Part shown: one piece after another, positions 8,434-16,501 of the stretch | Position numbering within the stretch: position 1 is the stretch's first letter | Layout of the letters: each line of letters begins with the position of its first letter | NCBI GenBank assembly: GCA_020633435.1 | Contig: JACKDP010000008.1 | Span: 381,618-445,617, forward strand | DNA length: 64,000 bases | Direction of reading: 5' to 3' | Origin: Myxococcales bacterium | GTDB lineage: Bacteria > Myxococcota_A > Bradymonadia > UBA7976 > UBA1532 | Program-made: the position numbers and the translations under genes | Notes under the pieces: generated by a model | Told to the model about the DNA's origin: nothing | The model's database searches: none | The model's input: the letters and a program-made list of their open reading frames with translations, nothing else

Positions 8434-8581
8434 TTAGCAGGTCGCGTGCCACCCGTCTGGCGCCGCGTCGTCGGGCCCGCCGCGAGGCCGCCGTCGCCCG
8501 CGGGCCACACCGTGTAGCCGTCGATTCACGATGACGCGCGCCGGGCGAGACAGCACCGGCGGGGTGGCGTAGCCTTGCTCC

Positions 8582-9004
8582 ATGTGGACACTCCTCCTCC
8601 TCCTCCTCGCCCCCGTCGACCTGGGCTGGCTCGCGGGCACCTGGCTGCAGCGCGGGGACGACGGCCAGGTCGTCGAGGAGCGCTGGAGCCCGCCCGTGGG
8701 CGGCAACCTCGTGGGCACCGGCCGCACCGTCCGCGCCGGGCGGGTGCTGGGCAACGAGTTCCTGCAGATCGAGGTGCGCGACGACGGCACCTGGTACCGG
8801 GCCCAGCCCGGGGGCCGCTGCCCGCCCACCGACTTCAAGCTGGTGGAGCATGGCCCCGCGCTGGCGGTCTTCACGGCGCCGGCCCATGACTTCCCCCAGC
8901 GCATCGCCTACCGCCGCGAGGGCGACCACCTGCACGTCACCCTCGACGGCGTGGAGGGGGGGCAGCCGCGGCACCTCGAGCTGCACTTCACGCGAGCGCC
9001 GTAA
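8582..9004 (+). CDS. DUF6265-like secreted/periplasmic protein
   Basis: The 140-residue protein begins with a short hydrophobic segment (MWTLLLLLLAPVDLG) that may be a signal peptide. The segment LGWLAGTWLQRG, then ERWSPPVGGNLVGTGRTVR, and FENPAHDFPQRIAYR-like FTAPAHDFPQRIAYR match the WLAGxW...EEWxxPxGGxMxGxxR...NPxHDFPQxIxY pattern of the DUF6265 family. Members are small calycin-like beta-barrel proteins of unknown function, usually secreted. It is divergent from the barrel-protein operon, with 217 bases between them. No obvious partner genes. Confidence 0.8.
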   Translation: MWTLLLLLLAPVDLGWLAGTWLQRGDDGQVVEERWSPPVGGNLVGTGRTVRAGRVLGNEFLQIEVRDDGTWYRAQPGGRCPPTDFKLVEHGPALAVFTAPAHDFPQRIAYRREGDHLHVTLDGVEGGQPRHLELHFTRAP

Positions 9005-9068
9005 TCAATATGGCCACCTTTCTCCATCTTTGCTGTAATGGCCGTCGAACGGACGCGGGGAGTTCGGG

Positions 9069-10229
9069 GTGGCAGGAGAGCTGAGCATCTGCGCGGCGTG
9101 CGGCGCCTCGACCCCACCCGGCCCCGAGTGCCTCGCCTGCGGTGGCAGCCCCCGGCTCTTCGGCCGGTTCACGCTGAGCCAGCGGCTCGGGACCGACAGC
9201 CATGGCATCGTCTTCGGCGGGCGCGACGACGACGGCGTCGCCGTGCGGGTGCGGGTGGCCGAGCCGGCGGACGACGCGCAGCGCGCCGCCTGGGCCGCGG
9301 CCGCGGAGGCCTGGCAGGCCCAGGCCGCCGCCGGCATCGCCCCGCCCCTGGCCGCCGGCGCCACGGCCGACGGGCGGTTCGCCCGGGTCGAGGAGGCCGT
9401 CGACGGCCAGCCCGTGCGGCGCAGCGTCGGGGTGACCCCCATGCTCGCCGTGCTGGAGCGCCTGCTCGACATCCTGTCGACGCTGCACGAGCAGGGCGTG
9501 ACGCACGGCGGCATCGGGCCCGACAGCCTGTGCCGCCGCGCCGACGGGGTGCTCATCCTCACCGACTTCGCCCCGGCCGGGGGGACGGCGCCCGACGACC
9601 TGCGCGCCGTGGCCCGCCTGGCCCGGGTGCTGGCGCGCGACGCCCTGCCCCCGTCCATCACGGCGTTGCTGGCCCGCATGGAGAGCCCCGATCCGGCGGC
9701 CCGCCCCACCGCGCCCCAGGCCCGGGAGGCCGTGCACCACGCCCGCTCCCGGCCGGCCACGAGCCCCGCGCTGCACCTGCCGCCGCCCCCCGCGGCCGGC
9801 GGCGGCCTGCGGCGCATCGTGCTCCTGGCGCTCCTGGTCGCCGTCGCGGCGGGCTACTTCATCTGGCAGCGCCGCGCCCACCCCGACGCCTGGGTGGGCA
9901 CGCTGGCCGGCCGCGTCGCCCGCACGGAGGGCAACCCGCCCGTCCGCGCCGGGGAGTGCACCGTCTACATCGACGCCGTGCGCCAGGACCGGAAGAACTG
10001 CCGCATCGAGATCGCCTGCGGCGGGACGCGCATCTACGGCGGGGGCGAGTACGGCCTCAACCGCTGCGCGGGCTACCCGCCCCGCGCCGAGGACGTGGAG
10101 GGCTCGGCCCAGGACGGCGATCCGCGCCTGGAGCTCTACGCCGATCGCGGCCTCGCCCGCGTCTGGGACCAGCGCTACGAGAAGTGGATCGTCGAGATCG
10201 CCCTCGACGTGCCCGTGGAGGAGGAGTGA
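9069..10229 (+). CDS. Zinc-ribbon pseudokinase with a transmembrane helix
   Basis: The 386-residue protein starts at the GTG at 9069. It begins with a four-Cys zinc ribbon (CAAC...CLAC, Cys8/11/21/24), then a kinase-like domain (FGRFTLSQRLGTDSHGIVFGG resembles the Gly-rich loop). The catalytic loop reads HGGIGPDSL instead of HRDLKPEN, so the catalytic Asp is missing, and the DFG position reads TDFAP. It is therefore probably a pseudokinase. A transmembrane helix lies near residues 250-267 (IVLLALLVAVAAGYFIW), leaving an extracytoplasmic domain of about 115 residues with Cys pairs. TGA and the next GTG are adjacent, so it is coupled to the RpiB-like gene. A signalling or scaffolding role is inferred. 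Confidence 0.75.
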   Translation: MAGELSICAACGASTPPGPECLACGGSPRLFGRFTLSQRLGTDSHGIVFGGRDDDGVAVRVRVAEPADDAQRAAWAAAAEAWQAQAAAGIAPPLAAGATADGRFARVEEAVDGQPVRRSVGVTPMLAVLERLLDILSTLHEQGVTHGGIGPDSLCRRADGVLILTDFAPAGGTAPDDLRAVARLARVLARDALPPSITALLARMESPDPAARPTAPQAREAVHHARSRPATSPALHLPPPPAAGGGLRRIVLLALLVAVAAGYFIWQRRAHPDAWVGTLAGRVARTEGNPPVRAGECTVYIDAVRQDRKNCRIEIACGGTRIYGGGEYGLNRCAGYPPRAEDVEGSAQDGDPRLELYADRGLARVWDQRYEKWIVEIALDVPVEEE

Positions 10230-10685
10230 GTGCGCGTCGCCGTCAGCGCCGATGAGCGCGCCCCCATCGTCGACGCGGCCCTCGCCTGGCTGGCCGCCGC
10301 CGGGCACGAGGCGCTGTACTTCGGGCCGGCCCCGGGCGGCGAGGACCAGGACTGGCCCGTCGTGACCCGCGCCGCCGCCGCGGCCGTCGCGCGCGGCGAG
10401 GCCGAGGTGGGCGTCGTCTTCTGCTTCACCGGCACCGGCGCCAGCATCGCCGCCAACAAGGTCCCCGGCGTCCGCGCCGCCCTCTGCGGCGACGCCGAGA
10501 CGGCGCGGGGCGCCCGCAAGTGGAACCACGCCAACGTGGTGGCCCTCTCCATCCGGCTGACGTCCCCGCCCCTGCTGGGCGAGATCCTGGCCGCCTTCTT
10601 CGGGGAGCCGCTGTCCGAGGACGACTGGAACCGCCGCCAGATCGCGCGGCTGGCCGCCCTGGACCGCGCCCGCGCGCACGACTGA
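10230..10685 (+). CDS. RpiB/LacAB-family sugar-phosphate isomerase
   Basis: The 151-residue protein has the usual length and fold pattern of the family. FCFTGTGASIAANKVPGVRAA (about residues 66-85) matches the RpiB/LacAB signature CGTGxGxSIAANKxxGxRAA with the active-site Cys kept, and ETARGARKWNHANVVAL matches the ETARxxRxHNxAN block. The usual GSDHAG near the N-terminus is changed to SADERA, so the substrate-binding Asp-His of ribose-5-phosphate isomerase B is altered and the substrate may differ. It starts at a GTG directly after the stop of the pseudokinase gene, so it is translated in the same operon. It probably isomerises an aldose/ketose phosphate in the cytoplasm. Confidence 0.8.
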   Translation: MRVAVSADERAPIVDAALAWLAAAGHEALYFGPAPGGEDQDWPVVTRAAAAAVARGEAEVGVVFCFTGTGASIAANKVPGVRAALCGDAETARGARKWNHANVVALSIRLTSPPLLGEILAAFFGEPLSEDDWNRRQIARLAALDRARAHD

Positions 10686-10720
10686 GCGCAGCCGGTCGCC
10701 GACCTGCTACACTCCCGGGC

Positions 10721-11818
10721 GTGGGCCCGCCGATCACCGAATCCGAAGCGTTTCCGGCGCGTTACTGGCACCGCCTCCCCGACGGGCGCCTGCAGTGCGA
10801 CGTCTGCCCGCGGGACTGTCGCCTGGCGGATGGCCAGCGTGGCCTCTGCTTCGTGCGGGGCCGCCGGGGCGACGAGCTCGTCCTGACCACCTATGGCCGG
10901 TCGAGCGGCTTCTGCGTCGATCCCATCGAGAAGAAGCCGCTGCACCACTTCCTGCCGGGGACGCCCGTGCTCTCGTTCGGCACGGCCGGCTGCAACCTGA
11001 CCTGCGCGTTCTGTCAGAACTGGGAGATGTCGAAGTCGCGGGCCGTGGACACCCTGGCCGACGCCGCCTCGCCCGCGGCCATCGCCGCCGCCGCCCGCGA
11101 CGCCGGCTGCCGGAGCGTGGCCTTCACCTACAACGACCCCGTCATCTTCCTGGAGTACGCCGTCGACGTGGCCCGGGCCTGCCACGCCATCGGGCTGAAG
11201 ACCGTCGCCGTCACCGCCGGCTACCTGCACGCTGCCCCACGCCGCGAGCTCTTCGCCCACATGGACGCCGCCAACGTGGACCTCAAGGCGTTCACCGAGG
11301 ACTTCTACCGCCGCCTGTGCAGCGGCCACCTCGATCCGGTGCTCGACACCCTGCGCTACGTGCACCACGAGACGTCGTGCTGGCTCGAGATCACCTGCCT
11401 CGTCATCCCGGGCGAGAACGACGGCGACGCCGAGCTCTCGGCCCTCGCCCGCTTCGTCCGCGACGAGCTCTCCTGCGACGTGCCCCTGCACTTCTCGGCC
11501 TTCCACCCCGACTTCCGCCTGCGCCACCGCCCCCCGACGCCGCCGGCGACCCTGACCCGCGCCCGCCAGCTCGCCCTCGACCTGGGCCTGCGGCACGTCT
11601 ACACCGGCAACGTCCACGACGCCGAGGGCGACACCACGCGGTGCGGCGGCTGCGGCGAGGCCCTCATCGAGCGCGACTGGTATGCCCTGCGGCGCTGGAC
11701 GCTCACCTCGACGGGCGCCTGCCCGCGGTGCGGCGAGCCCCTGGCGGGCGTCTTCGAGGGCGGCCCGGGCACCTGGGGTCGCCGCCGCCTGCCCCTGCGC
11801 CTGGGGGCCCGCCCTTGA
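10721..11818 (+). CDS. amrS: AmmeMemoRadiSam system radical SAM enzyme
   Basis: The 365-residue protein starts at the GTG at 10721; the frame extends further upstream only into the previous gene. An N-terminal Cys motif (CDVCPRDC) precedes the radical SAM cluster motif CNLTCAFC (CxxxCxxC), and the segment SFGTAGCNLTC...NWEMSK, followed by FTYNDPVIFLEYA, is typical of the AmmeMemoRadiSam family. A C-terminal four-Cys zinc-ribbon-like pair (CGGCGEAL and CPRCGEPL) is present. These enzymes usually cluster with genes for AMMECR1 and Memo domain proteins; neither is visible here. The chemistry of the system is still poorly defined. It overlaps the next gene by 4 bases (TTGA). Confidence 0.88.
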   Translation: MGPPITESEAFPARYWHRLPDGRLQCDVCPRDCRLADGQRGLCFVRGRRGDELVLTTYGRSSGFCVDPIEKKPLHHFLPGTPVLSFGTAGCNLTCAFCQNWEMSKSRAVDTLADAASPAAIAAAARDAGCRSVAFTYNDPVIFLEYAVDVARACHAIGLKTVAVTAGYLHAAPRRELFAHMDAANVDLKAFTEDFYRRLCSGHLDPVLDTLRYVHHETSCWLEITCLVIPGENDGDAELSALARFVRDELSCDVPLHFSAFHPDFRLRHRPPTPPATLTRARQLALDLGLRHVYTGNVHDAEGDTTRCGGCGEALIERDWYALRRWTLTSTGACPRCGEPLAGVFEGGPGTWGRRRLPLRLGARP

Positions 11819-13209
11819 AGCCCGGGTGGCCTGGCCTGCTGCTGCTGCCCGCCCTGGCCTGCGCGGGGCCGGCGGTGCGGCCCGCCGCGGGGCCCGACTA
11901 CCGGGTGCACGTGGACGCGGGCCTGCGCGCCGTCACCGTCGAGCGCTGCTTCACCGGCGACGTCCCCGCGGCCTGGATGCCCGGCGTCCCGGCCGGCGCC
12001 GTGCTGCCCCGCATCCTCCGCGTCCGGGCGGGGGCGCCCGACGCGCCGCTGGCCCTGGACGATGACGTGCTGCCCCTGGCCGGCCACGTGCGCGCTGGCG
12101 ACTGCGTCCGCCTGGTCTTCGACGCGGCGGTCCTGGCCCGGGCGAGCCGCCAGGGGGGCGCGGCCGACGCCCTCGTACTCTGGCCCGCCCTGTGGCTCTG
12201 GCGATCCACCCAGCCCGGCCCCGACTGGCAGGCCACCCTGCGCTTCGACCTGCCCCCGGGCGTCGTCGCCTCGGCCCCCTGGCCGGCCGACGCCGCGGGC
12301 ACACGGACGCTCGGCGTGGGCGCGCTGCGGACCCCGAGCCGCGTCGCCATCGGCCGCTTTCCCCTTTGGATCGAAGACGTTGCGGGCGCGCGCATCGAGG
12401 TGGCGGCCGTCGGCGGGGCCCCCGACCGGGCGACGCTGGGCCCATGGGTACGGGGCGCCGCCGAGGGCGTGGCGGCCGTGTACGGGGGCTTCCCCCGGCC
12501 CCACGCCCAGGTCGTGCTGATGGGCCAGGGCGGCCGCGGGGTGTCGTTCGGTGAGGCCCAGCGCGGCGGCGGCCCTTCGGTGACGCTCTGGGTGGGCGGC
12601 GCCTCGACGCCCGAGGATCTGCGCACGGACTGGACGCTCTCCCACGAGCTCTTCCACCTGGGCATGCCGCCCATCGACCGCCGCGACGCCTGGCTGTCGG
12701 AGGGCGTCACCCAGTACTACACCCACCTTTGCCAGGCCCGCGCCGGGGTGGTGTCGCCGCTGGAGGCCTGGGCCGATCTGCACGACGGCCTGGAGCGCGG
12801 GCGGGCCTCCGACGGGGGCTGGAGCGTCGAGGCCGAGAGCGACGCCCTGCGGCAACGGCACGCGTACTGGTGGGTGTACTGGGGCGGGGCGGCCTGGGCG
12901 CTGGAGCTGGACGTGGCGCTGCGGCGCCGCGGCGACGCCCTGGATCGCGTGCTCCGGCACTGGCAGCGCCACCCCTGCTGCGATGGCACCCTCTGGCGGG
13001 GGGACGCCCTGCTGGCCGAGGCCGACGCCTTCCTCGGCACGCCGCTGGCGGCGCCGCTCAAGGCGCGCTTGCTGACGCAGCCGGGCTTCCCCGACGTGGA
13101 CGCCACCCGGACGGCCCTGGGCCTGCGCACCCGGGGCCGCCAGGTGCTCCGCCTCGACGACGCCGCCCCCGACGCCGCCACCCGGCGCGCCCTGACCGCG
13201 CGCCCCTGA
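11815..13209 (+). CDS. M61-like gluzincin metallopeptidase lipoprotein
   Basis: I chose the TTG start at 11815, which overlaps the upstream stop as TTGA and opens a lipoprotein signal (MKPGWPGLLLLPALAC). The zinc motif is HELFH (His277, Glu278, His281) with a third ligand Glu296 in WLSEGVTQYY, followed by ARAGVVSPLEAW. This resembles M61 glycyl-aminopeptidase-like and M1-like enzymes, although the spacing from HExxH to Glu is shorter than the usual M1 spacing. The N-terminal 200 residues are beta-rich, as in M61. It is probably an envelope-anchored peptidase. It is the last gene of the coupled run that starts with the pseudokinase gene. The short C-terminal part lacks a PDZ domain, which many M61 proteins carry. 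Confidence 0.75.
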   Translation: MKPGWPGLLLLPALACAGPAVRPAAGPDYRVHVDAGLRAVTVERCFTGDVPAAWMPGVPAGAVLPRILRVRAGAPDAPLALDDDVLPLAGHVRAGDCVRLVFDAAVLARASRQGGAADALVLWPALWLWRSTQPGPDWQATLRFDLPPGVVASAPWPADAAGTRTLGVGALRTPSRVAIGRFPLWIEDVAGARIEVAAVGGAPDRATLGPWVRGAAEGVAAVYGGFPRPHAQVVLMGQGGRGVSFGEAQRGGGPSVTLWVGGASTPEDLRTDWTLSHELFHLGMPPIDRRDAWLSEGVTQYYTHLCQARAGVVSPLEAWADLHDGLERGRASDGGWSVEAESDALRQRHAYWWVYWGGAAWALELDVALRRRGDALDRVLRHWQRHPCCDGTLWRGDALLAEADAFLGTPLAAPLKARLLTQPGFPDVDATRTALGLRTRGRQVLRLDDAAPDAATRRALTARP

Positions 13210-13254
13210 AGAAATCCCCTTGCCCTCCGGCCGGGGGCCGGGCCCAATGCCCCC

Positions 13255-15297
13255 ATGCCGATCCTCGCCCGGGCCCTGCTCGCTCGCTACCTCCGCCGCT
13301 ACTGGTTCCGCGCCGTCCAGGCGGGGGGCGAGCTCGGCGACCTGTTCGTGGGCCTCGACGAGGTGCGCGCCGAGGTGGGCGACGCGCCCCCGCCGCCCCC
13401 CGGCCTGCCCGACGAGGCGACCATCGCCCGGGAGGTGGCCGCCGCCCGCGCCGCCCGCCCGGCCGACGTCGGCCGCCTGCGCCAGGTGGCCGGCCTCGAC
13501 GCCGACGCCCTCGAGTGGCTCGTCGTCGCGGCGACGCTCCAGGGCCACCCCGGCCTGCTGCGCACCAGCACGTTCGCGTGGGCCGACTTCGCCCGCAAGC
13601 AGCCGACGGTGGCCTTCCTGATCGAGCTGTGCGCCGACGACGCCGCCCACGCCGCCCGGCTGGAGCGGGCCCTCGCCCCGGACGCGCCGCTACGCCGCCT
13701 GGCCCTCATCAGCCTGGGGGAGGATCGCGCCTGGCAGCCCGAGACGCCCCTCCTCCACCGGCCCGTGGCGGTGCCCGACAGCGTCGTCCGCCTGCTGCGG
13801 GGCGAGCCCCCCATCGGCGAGGCCCTGCCCACCGGCGCGGTGACGCGGGAGACGCGGGGGCCGCGGCCCGAGGGCCTCATCCTCGACGCGCGGGAGCGGC
13901 TGGAGGCGGTGCTGACGCGCTGCATGCGGGGCCTGGATCGGGCGCCGGTGGCCCTCATCGGCCCCACCGGCACCGGCCGCCGGACGCTCGCGCGGGCCTT
14001 CGCCCTGCGCCACGACCTCGGCCTGCACGTCCTGCCCCTGGAGACGCTGGACCAGCCGGCGTTCGAGGGGCAGCTCCTCGCGGCCCTGCGCGACGCGCTC
14101 CTCGACGGCGCGGCCCTCCTGCTGCGGGTGCCCGAGCTGCCCCCGAACGACCGCCGCCTCCCGGCCCTGGGCCGTCTGCTCGCCCGCGTCCCCGTGCCCG
14201 TCGTCATCGCCGCCGACGCGCCGGCCCTGCCCCCGCTGCTCGGCGCGCTGCGGGCCCTGCGCGTCGTCGAGCTGGGCGCCCTCTCCCGCCCCGGCCGCGT
14301 GGCCCTGCTGCGCCACCTGCTCGCCGAGAACGCGTTCGTCATCGAGGCCCAGCAGCTCGCGCGGCTGGTGGACGCCTACCGCCTGACCCCCGGCGATCTG
14401 GACCGCGCCCTGGGCGACGCCCGCGTCGAGGCCGGGGACGCCGCGGCCTTCGACGAGCGCGTCTTCGACCAGGCCGTCCGCCGCCAGGTGCGCACGCGCC
14501 TGGGCGATCTGGCCCAGCGCGTCACCACCGAGCAGACGTGGGCCGACCTCATCATCGGCGACGAACAACGCAGTCAGATCAAGGAGATCCAGTCGCACGC
14601 CCGCCACCGGGCCCAGGTCTTCGAGGGCTTCGGCCTGGGGGCGCGGGTCGGGGGTCGGGGCCGGGGGCTGGCCTGCCTCTTCTCGGGGCCGCCCGGCACG
14701 GGCAAGACGATGACGGCGGCGCTGATCGCCCAGGATCTGGGCCTCGACCTCTTCCAGGTGGACCTGTCGCGCGTCGTCGACAAGTACGTGGGCGAGACGG
14801 AGAAGAACCTGGCGCGCCTGTTCGCCGAGGCCAGCCGGCTGCCCGTCGTGCTGCTCTTCGACGAGGCCGACAGTCTCTTCGCCGCGCGCACGAAGGTGGA
14901 GTCGAGCAACGATCGCTACGCCAACCTGGAGGTGAACTACCTGCTGCAGCTCATGGAGCGGCACGAGGGCATCTCCATCCTGACGACGAACCAGGGCACC
15001 GGCATCGACCAGGCGTTCATGCGGCGGCTGCGCTTCCGGGTGCACTTCCCGCTGCCCACGGCGCCCGAGCGGCTGCTGCTCTGGCGGGCGATGATCGCCC
15101 CCGGCTGCGCGCTGGACGACGACGTGGACCTGGAGTGGCTGGCGCGGCGGTGGGAGATGAGCGGGGCCCTCATCCGCAACGCCTTCGTCCGGGCGGCCTT
15201 CCTGGCGGCGGACGCGGCGACCCCCATCTCCCAGGAGATGCTGGTGCGGGCGACGCGCGCCGAGCTGGCCGAGGTGGGGCGGCTGGGCTCGCGCTGA
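13255..15297 (+). CDS. Double AAA+ ATPase (degenerate first, intact second module)
   Basis: The 680-residue protein has an N-terminal helical region, then two P-loop modules. Module 1 has GPTGTGRRT near residue 236 in place of GxxxxGK[ST], so its Walker A lacks Lys, and no clear Walker B acid pair. Module 2 has an intact Walker A (GPPGTGKTMT, about 478), Walker B (VVLLFDEAD, about 536), sensor-1 region (ILTTNQGTGID) and arginine finger (MRRLRFRVHF). The second module closely resembles the AAA+ ATPases found beside extracellular contractile injection systems and similar classic AAA proteins, but no tail, sheath or baseplate genes are visible here. It probably remodels a protein complex in the cytoplasm. 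The gene appears to stand alone 45 bases after the peptidase gene. Confidence 0.85.
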   Translation: MPILARALLARYLRRYWFRAVQAGGELGDLFVGLDEVRAEVGDAPPPPPGLPDEATIAREVAAARAARPADVGRLRQVAGLDADALEWLVVAATLQGHPGLLRTSTFAWADFARKQPTVAFLIELCADDAAHAARLERALAPDAPLRRLALISLGEDRAWQPETPLLHRPVAVPDSVVRLLRGEPPIGEALPTGAVTRETRGPRPEGLILDARERLEAVLTRCMRGLDRAPVALIGPTGTGRRTLARAFALRHDLGLHVLPLETLDQPAFEGQLLAALRDALLDGAALLLRVPELPPNDRRLPALGRLLARVPVPVVIAADAPALPPLLGALRALRVVELGALSRPGRVALLRHLLAENAFVIEAQQLARLVDAYRLTPGDLDRALGDARVEAGDAAAFDERVFDQAVRRQVRTRLGDLAQRVTTEQTWADLIIGDEQRSQIKEIQSHARHRAQVFEGFGLGARVGGRGRGLACLFSGPPGTGKTMTAALIAQDLGLDLFQVDLSRVVDKYVGETEKNLARLFAEASRLPVVLLFDEADSLFAARTKVESSNDRYANLEVNYLLQLMERHEGISILTTNQGTGIDQAFMRRLRFRVHFPLPTAPERLLLWRAMIAPGCALDDDVDLEWLARRWEMSGALIRNAFVRAAFLAADAATPISQEMLVRATRAELAEVGRLGSR

Positions 15298-15312
15298 CGC
15301 CGCGACCGGGGG

Positions 15313-16164
15313 TCAGAGCTGGGGCGCGGGCAGCGGCAGCGTGCGCGGCAGGGTGAAGGCGAAGGCCGGCGCGTCGGCGCTGCTCCCGACCTCGAGCCGC
15401 CCGCCCAGGGCCCGGATGGCCAGGCGGCAGAAGGCCAGGCGGGGATCGCCCTCGGCGGCCGGCGCGGGGCCCAGCCCCACCTCGACCCGCACGGCGTCCC
15501 CCTCCGGCAGCAGGCGCAGCGGGATGGCCGGGCCGCGGTGCTGGCGGATGGCGCTGGCCAGCAGGTTCTCGAGCACCCGGCCGAGCAGGTCCCCGTCCGT
15601 CTCGATGGGCACGCGGGCCGGCGAGACGAGGTCCAGGCCCAGGCCCCGCAGCTCGCGGGGGCCGTCCAGCAGGCGCGCGGCCTCCTCGGCGATGGGCACG
15701 GCGTCCAGCAGCGTCGGCCGCAGGGGCAGGTCACCCTCCGACAGCCGCGCCAGATCGAGGATCATCCGGGACAGGCGGCTCGCCTCCAGGGCGGCGTCCT
15801 GCAGGCGGCGCAGGCGCGCGCGCTGGGAGGGCTCGACGAGGCCCTCGCCGATGAGCTCCGCGTAGCTGAGGACGTGCGCGAGCGGGCGGCCCAGATCGGC
15901 GACGCCATCCCGCACGAGCCCGCCCTGGCTGCCGGTGGCCTGCGCGGCCTGGAGCGCGGCGTCCAGGGCGGTGCCGCCGCTGCCCAGCACCAGCACGCCG
16001 CCGCCCGCGCTGCGCAGGGCGTTCGCGAGCGCCAGGGCGTCGACGTGCGTGGCGTCCAGGCGCCCCGCCGGCTCCCGGCCCTCGACGGCCAGCGCGTCCT
16101 CGAGGGCGGCCAGCAGCCCGCCCCGATCGGCGACGTCCCCGAAGAAGAGGAGGCGAGCGCCCAC
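15313..16164 (-). CDS. Degenerate histidine-kinase-like protein lacking the phospho-acceptor His
   Basis: I chose the GTG at 16164 (GAGGGG about 10 bases upstream); an ATG at 16281 is a possible earlier start. The N-terminal 100 residues (GARLLFFGDVADRGG...LVLGSGG) may be a receiver-like or nucleotide-free sensory domain. The segment VADLGRPLAHVLSYAELI aligns with the dimerisation helix HELRTPL of histidine kinases, but the His position is Ala. An ATPase-like domain follows with VLENLLASAI in place of NLLxNA and no DxGxG box, so ATP binding also looks lost. It is probably a signalling scaffold or regulatory pseudokinase. It converges with the AAA+ gene, whose stop is 15 bases away. Confidence 0.6.
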   Translation of the reverse strand: MGARLLFFGDVADRGGLLAALEDALAVEGREPAGRLDATHVDALALANALRSAGGGVLVLGSGGTALDAALQAAQATGSQGGLVRDGVADLGRPLAHVLSYAELIGEGLVEPSQRARLRRLQDAALEASRLSRMILDLARLSEGDLPLRPTLLDAVPIAEEAARLLDGPRELRGLGLDLVSPARVPIETDGDLLGRVLENLLASAIRQHRGPAIPLRLLPEGDAVRVEVGLGPAPAAEGDPRLAFCRLAIRALGGRLEVGSSADAPAFAFTLPRTLPLPAPQL

Positions 16165-16501
16165 GGTCAGCGCACCCCTCGCAGAGAGAGCGTCGGAGCG
16201 CGGCGGTGGGCGGCAGCGAGCATCGTGGCCTCGGTCCGCGCCTGCCCGGTGGCGGCGCGCCCAGTCGGTCGATGGAGTCATCCAGCGTCACGGAGAAGCG
16301 GGGCGACACAACGCAATGCCCGTGCCGGCGCTCCCGCGGCGGGCGCCCTGGCGGCCCTGGGGAGAAATCGGACAGGCCGCGCCCGGGCCCCGCCCACAAC
16401 CACCCCAGCGCCCGACGGCGCGTCGCGCCCGCAGCGCTGGCCCGGTTGGTGCTCAGCGGCCGGACGACCCGACCTCCCCGGCCGGGCACCGCGGAGGTTC
16501 G
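16165..16501 (+). other. Divergent intergenic region
   Basis: This 337-base gap separates the minus-strand kinase-like gene from the plus-strand deiminase-fold gene and must carry both promoters. I see no convincing -35/-10 pair, repeat or RNA gene. A GGAGG ribosome site lies at its right end just before 16502. If the kinase-like gene uses the ATG at 16281, the gap shrinks to 220 bases. Confidence 0.4.

Noticed and set aside
11860..12000. Separate small gene at the start of the M61-like peptidase frame
   Set aside because: The frame is continuous from the TTG at 11815, with a lipobox and no break in coding bias.
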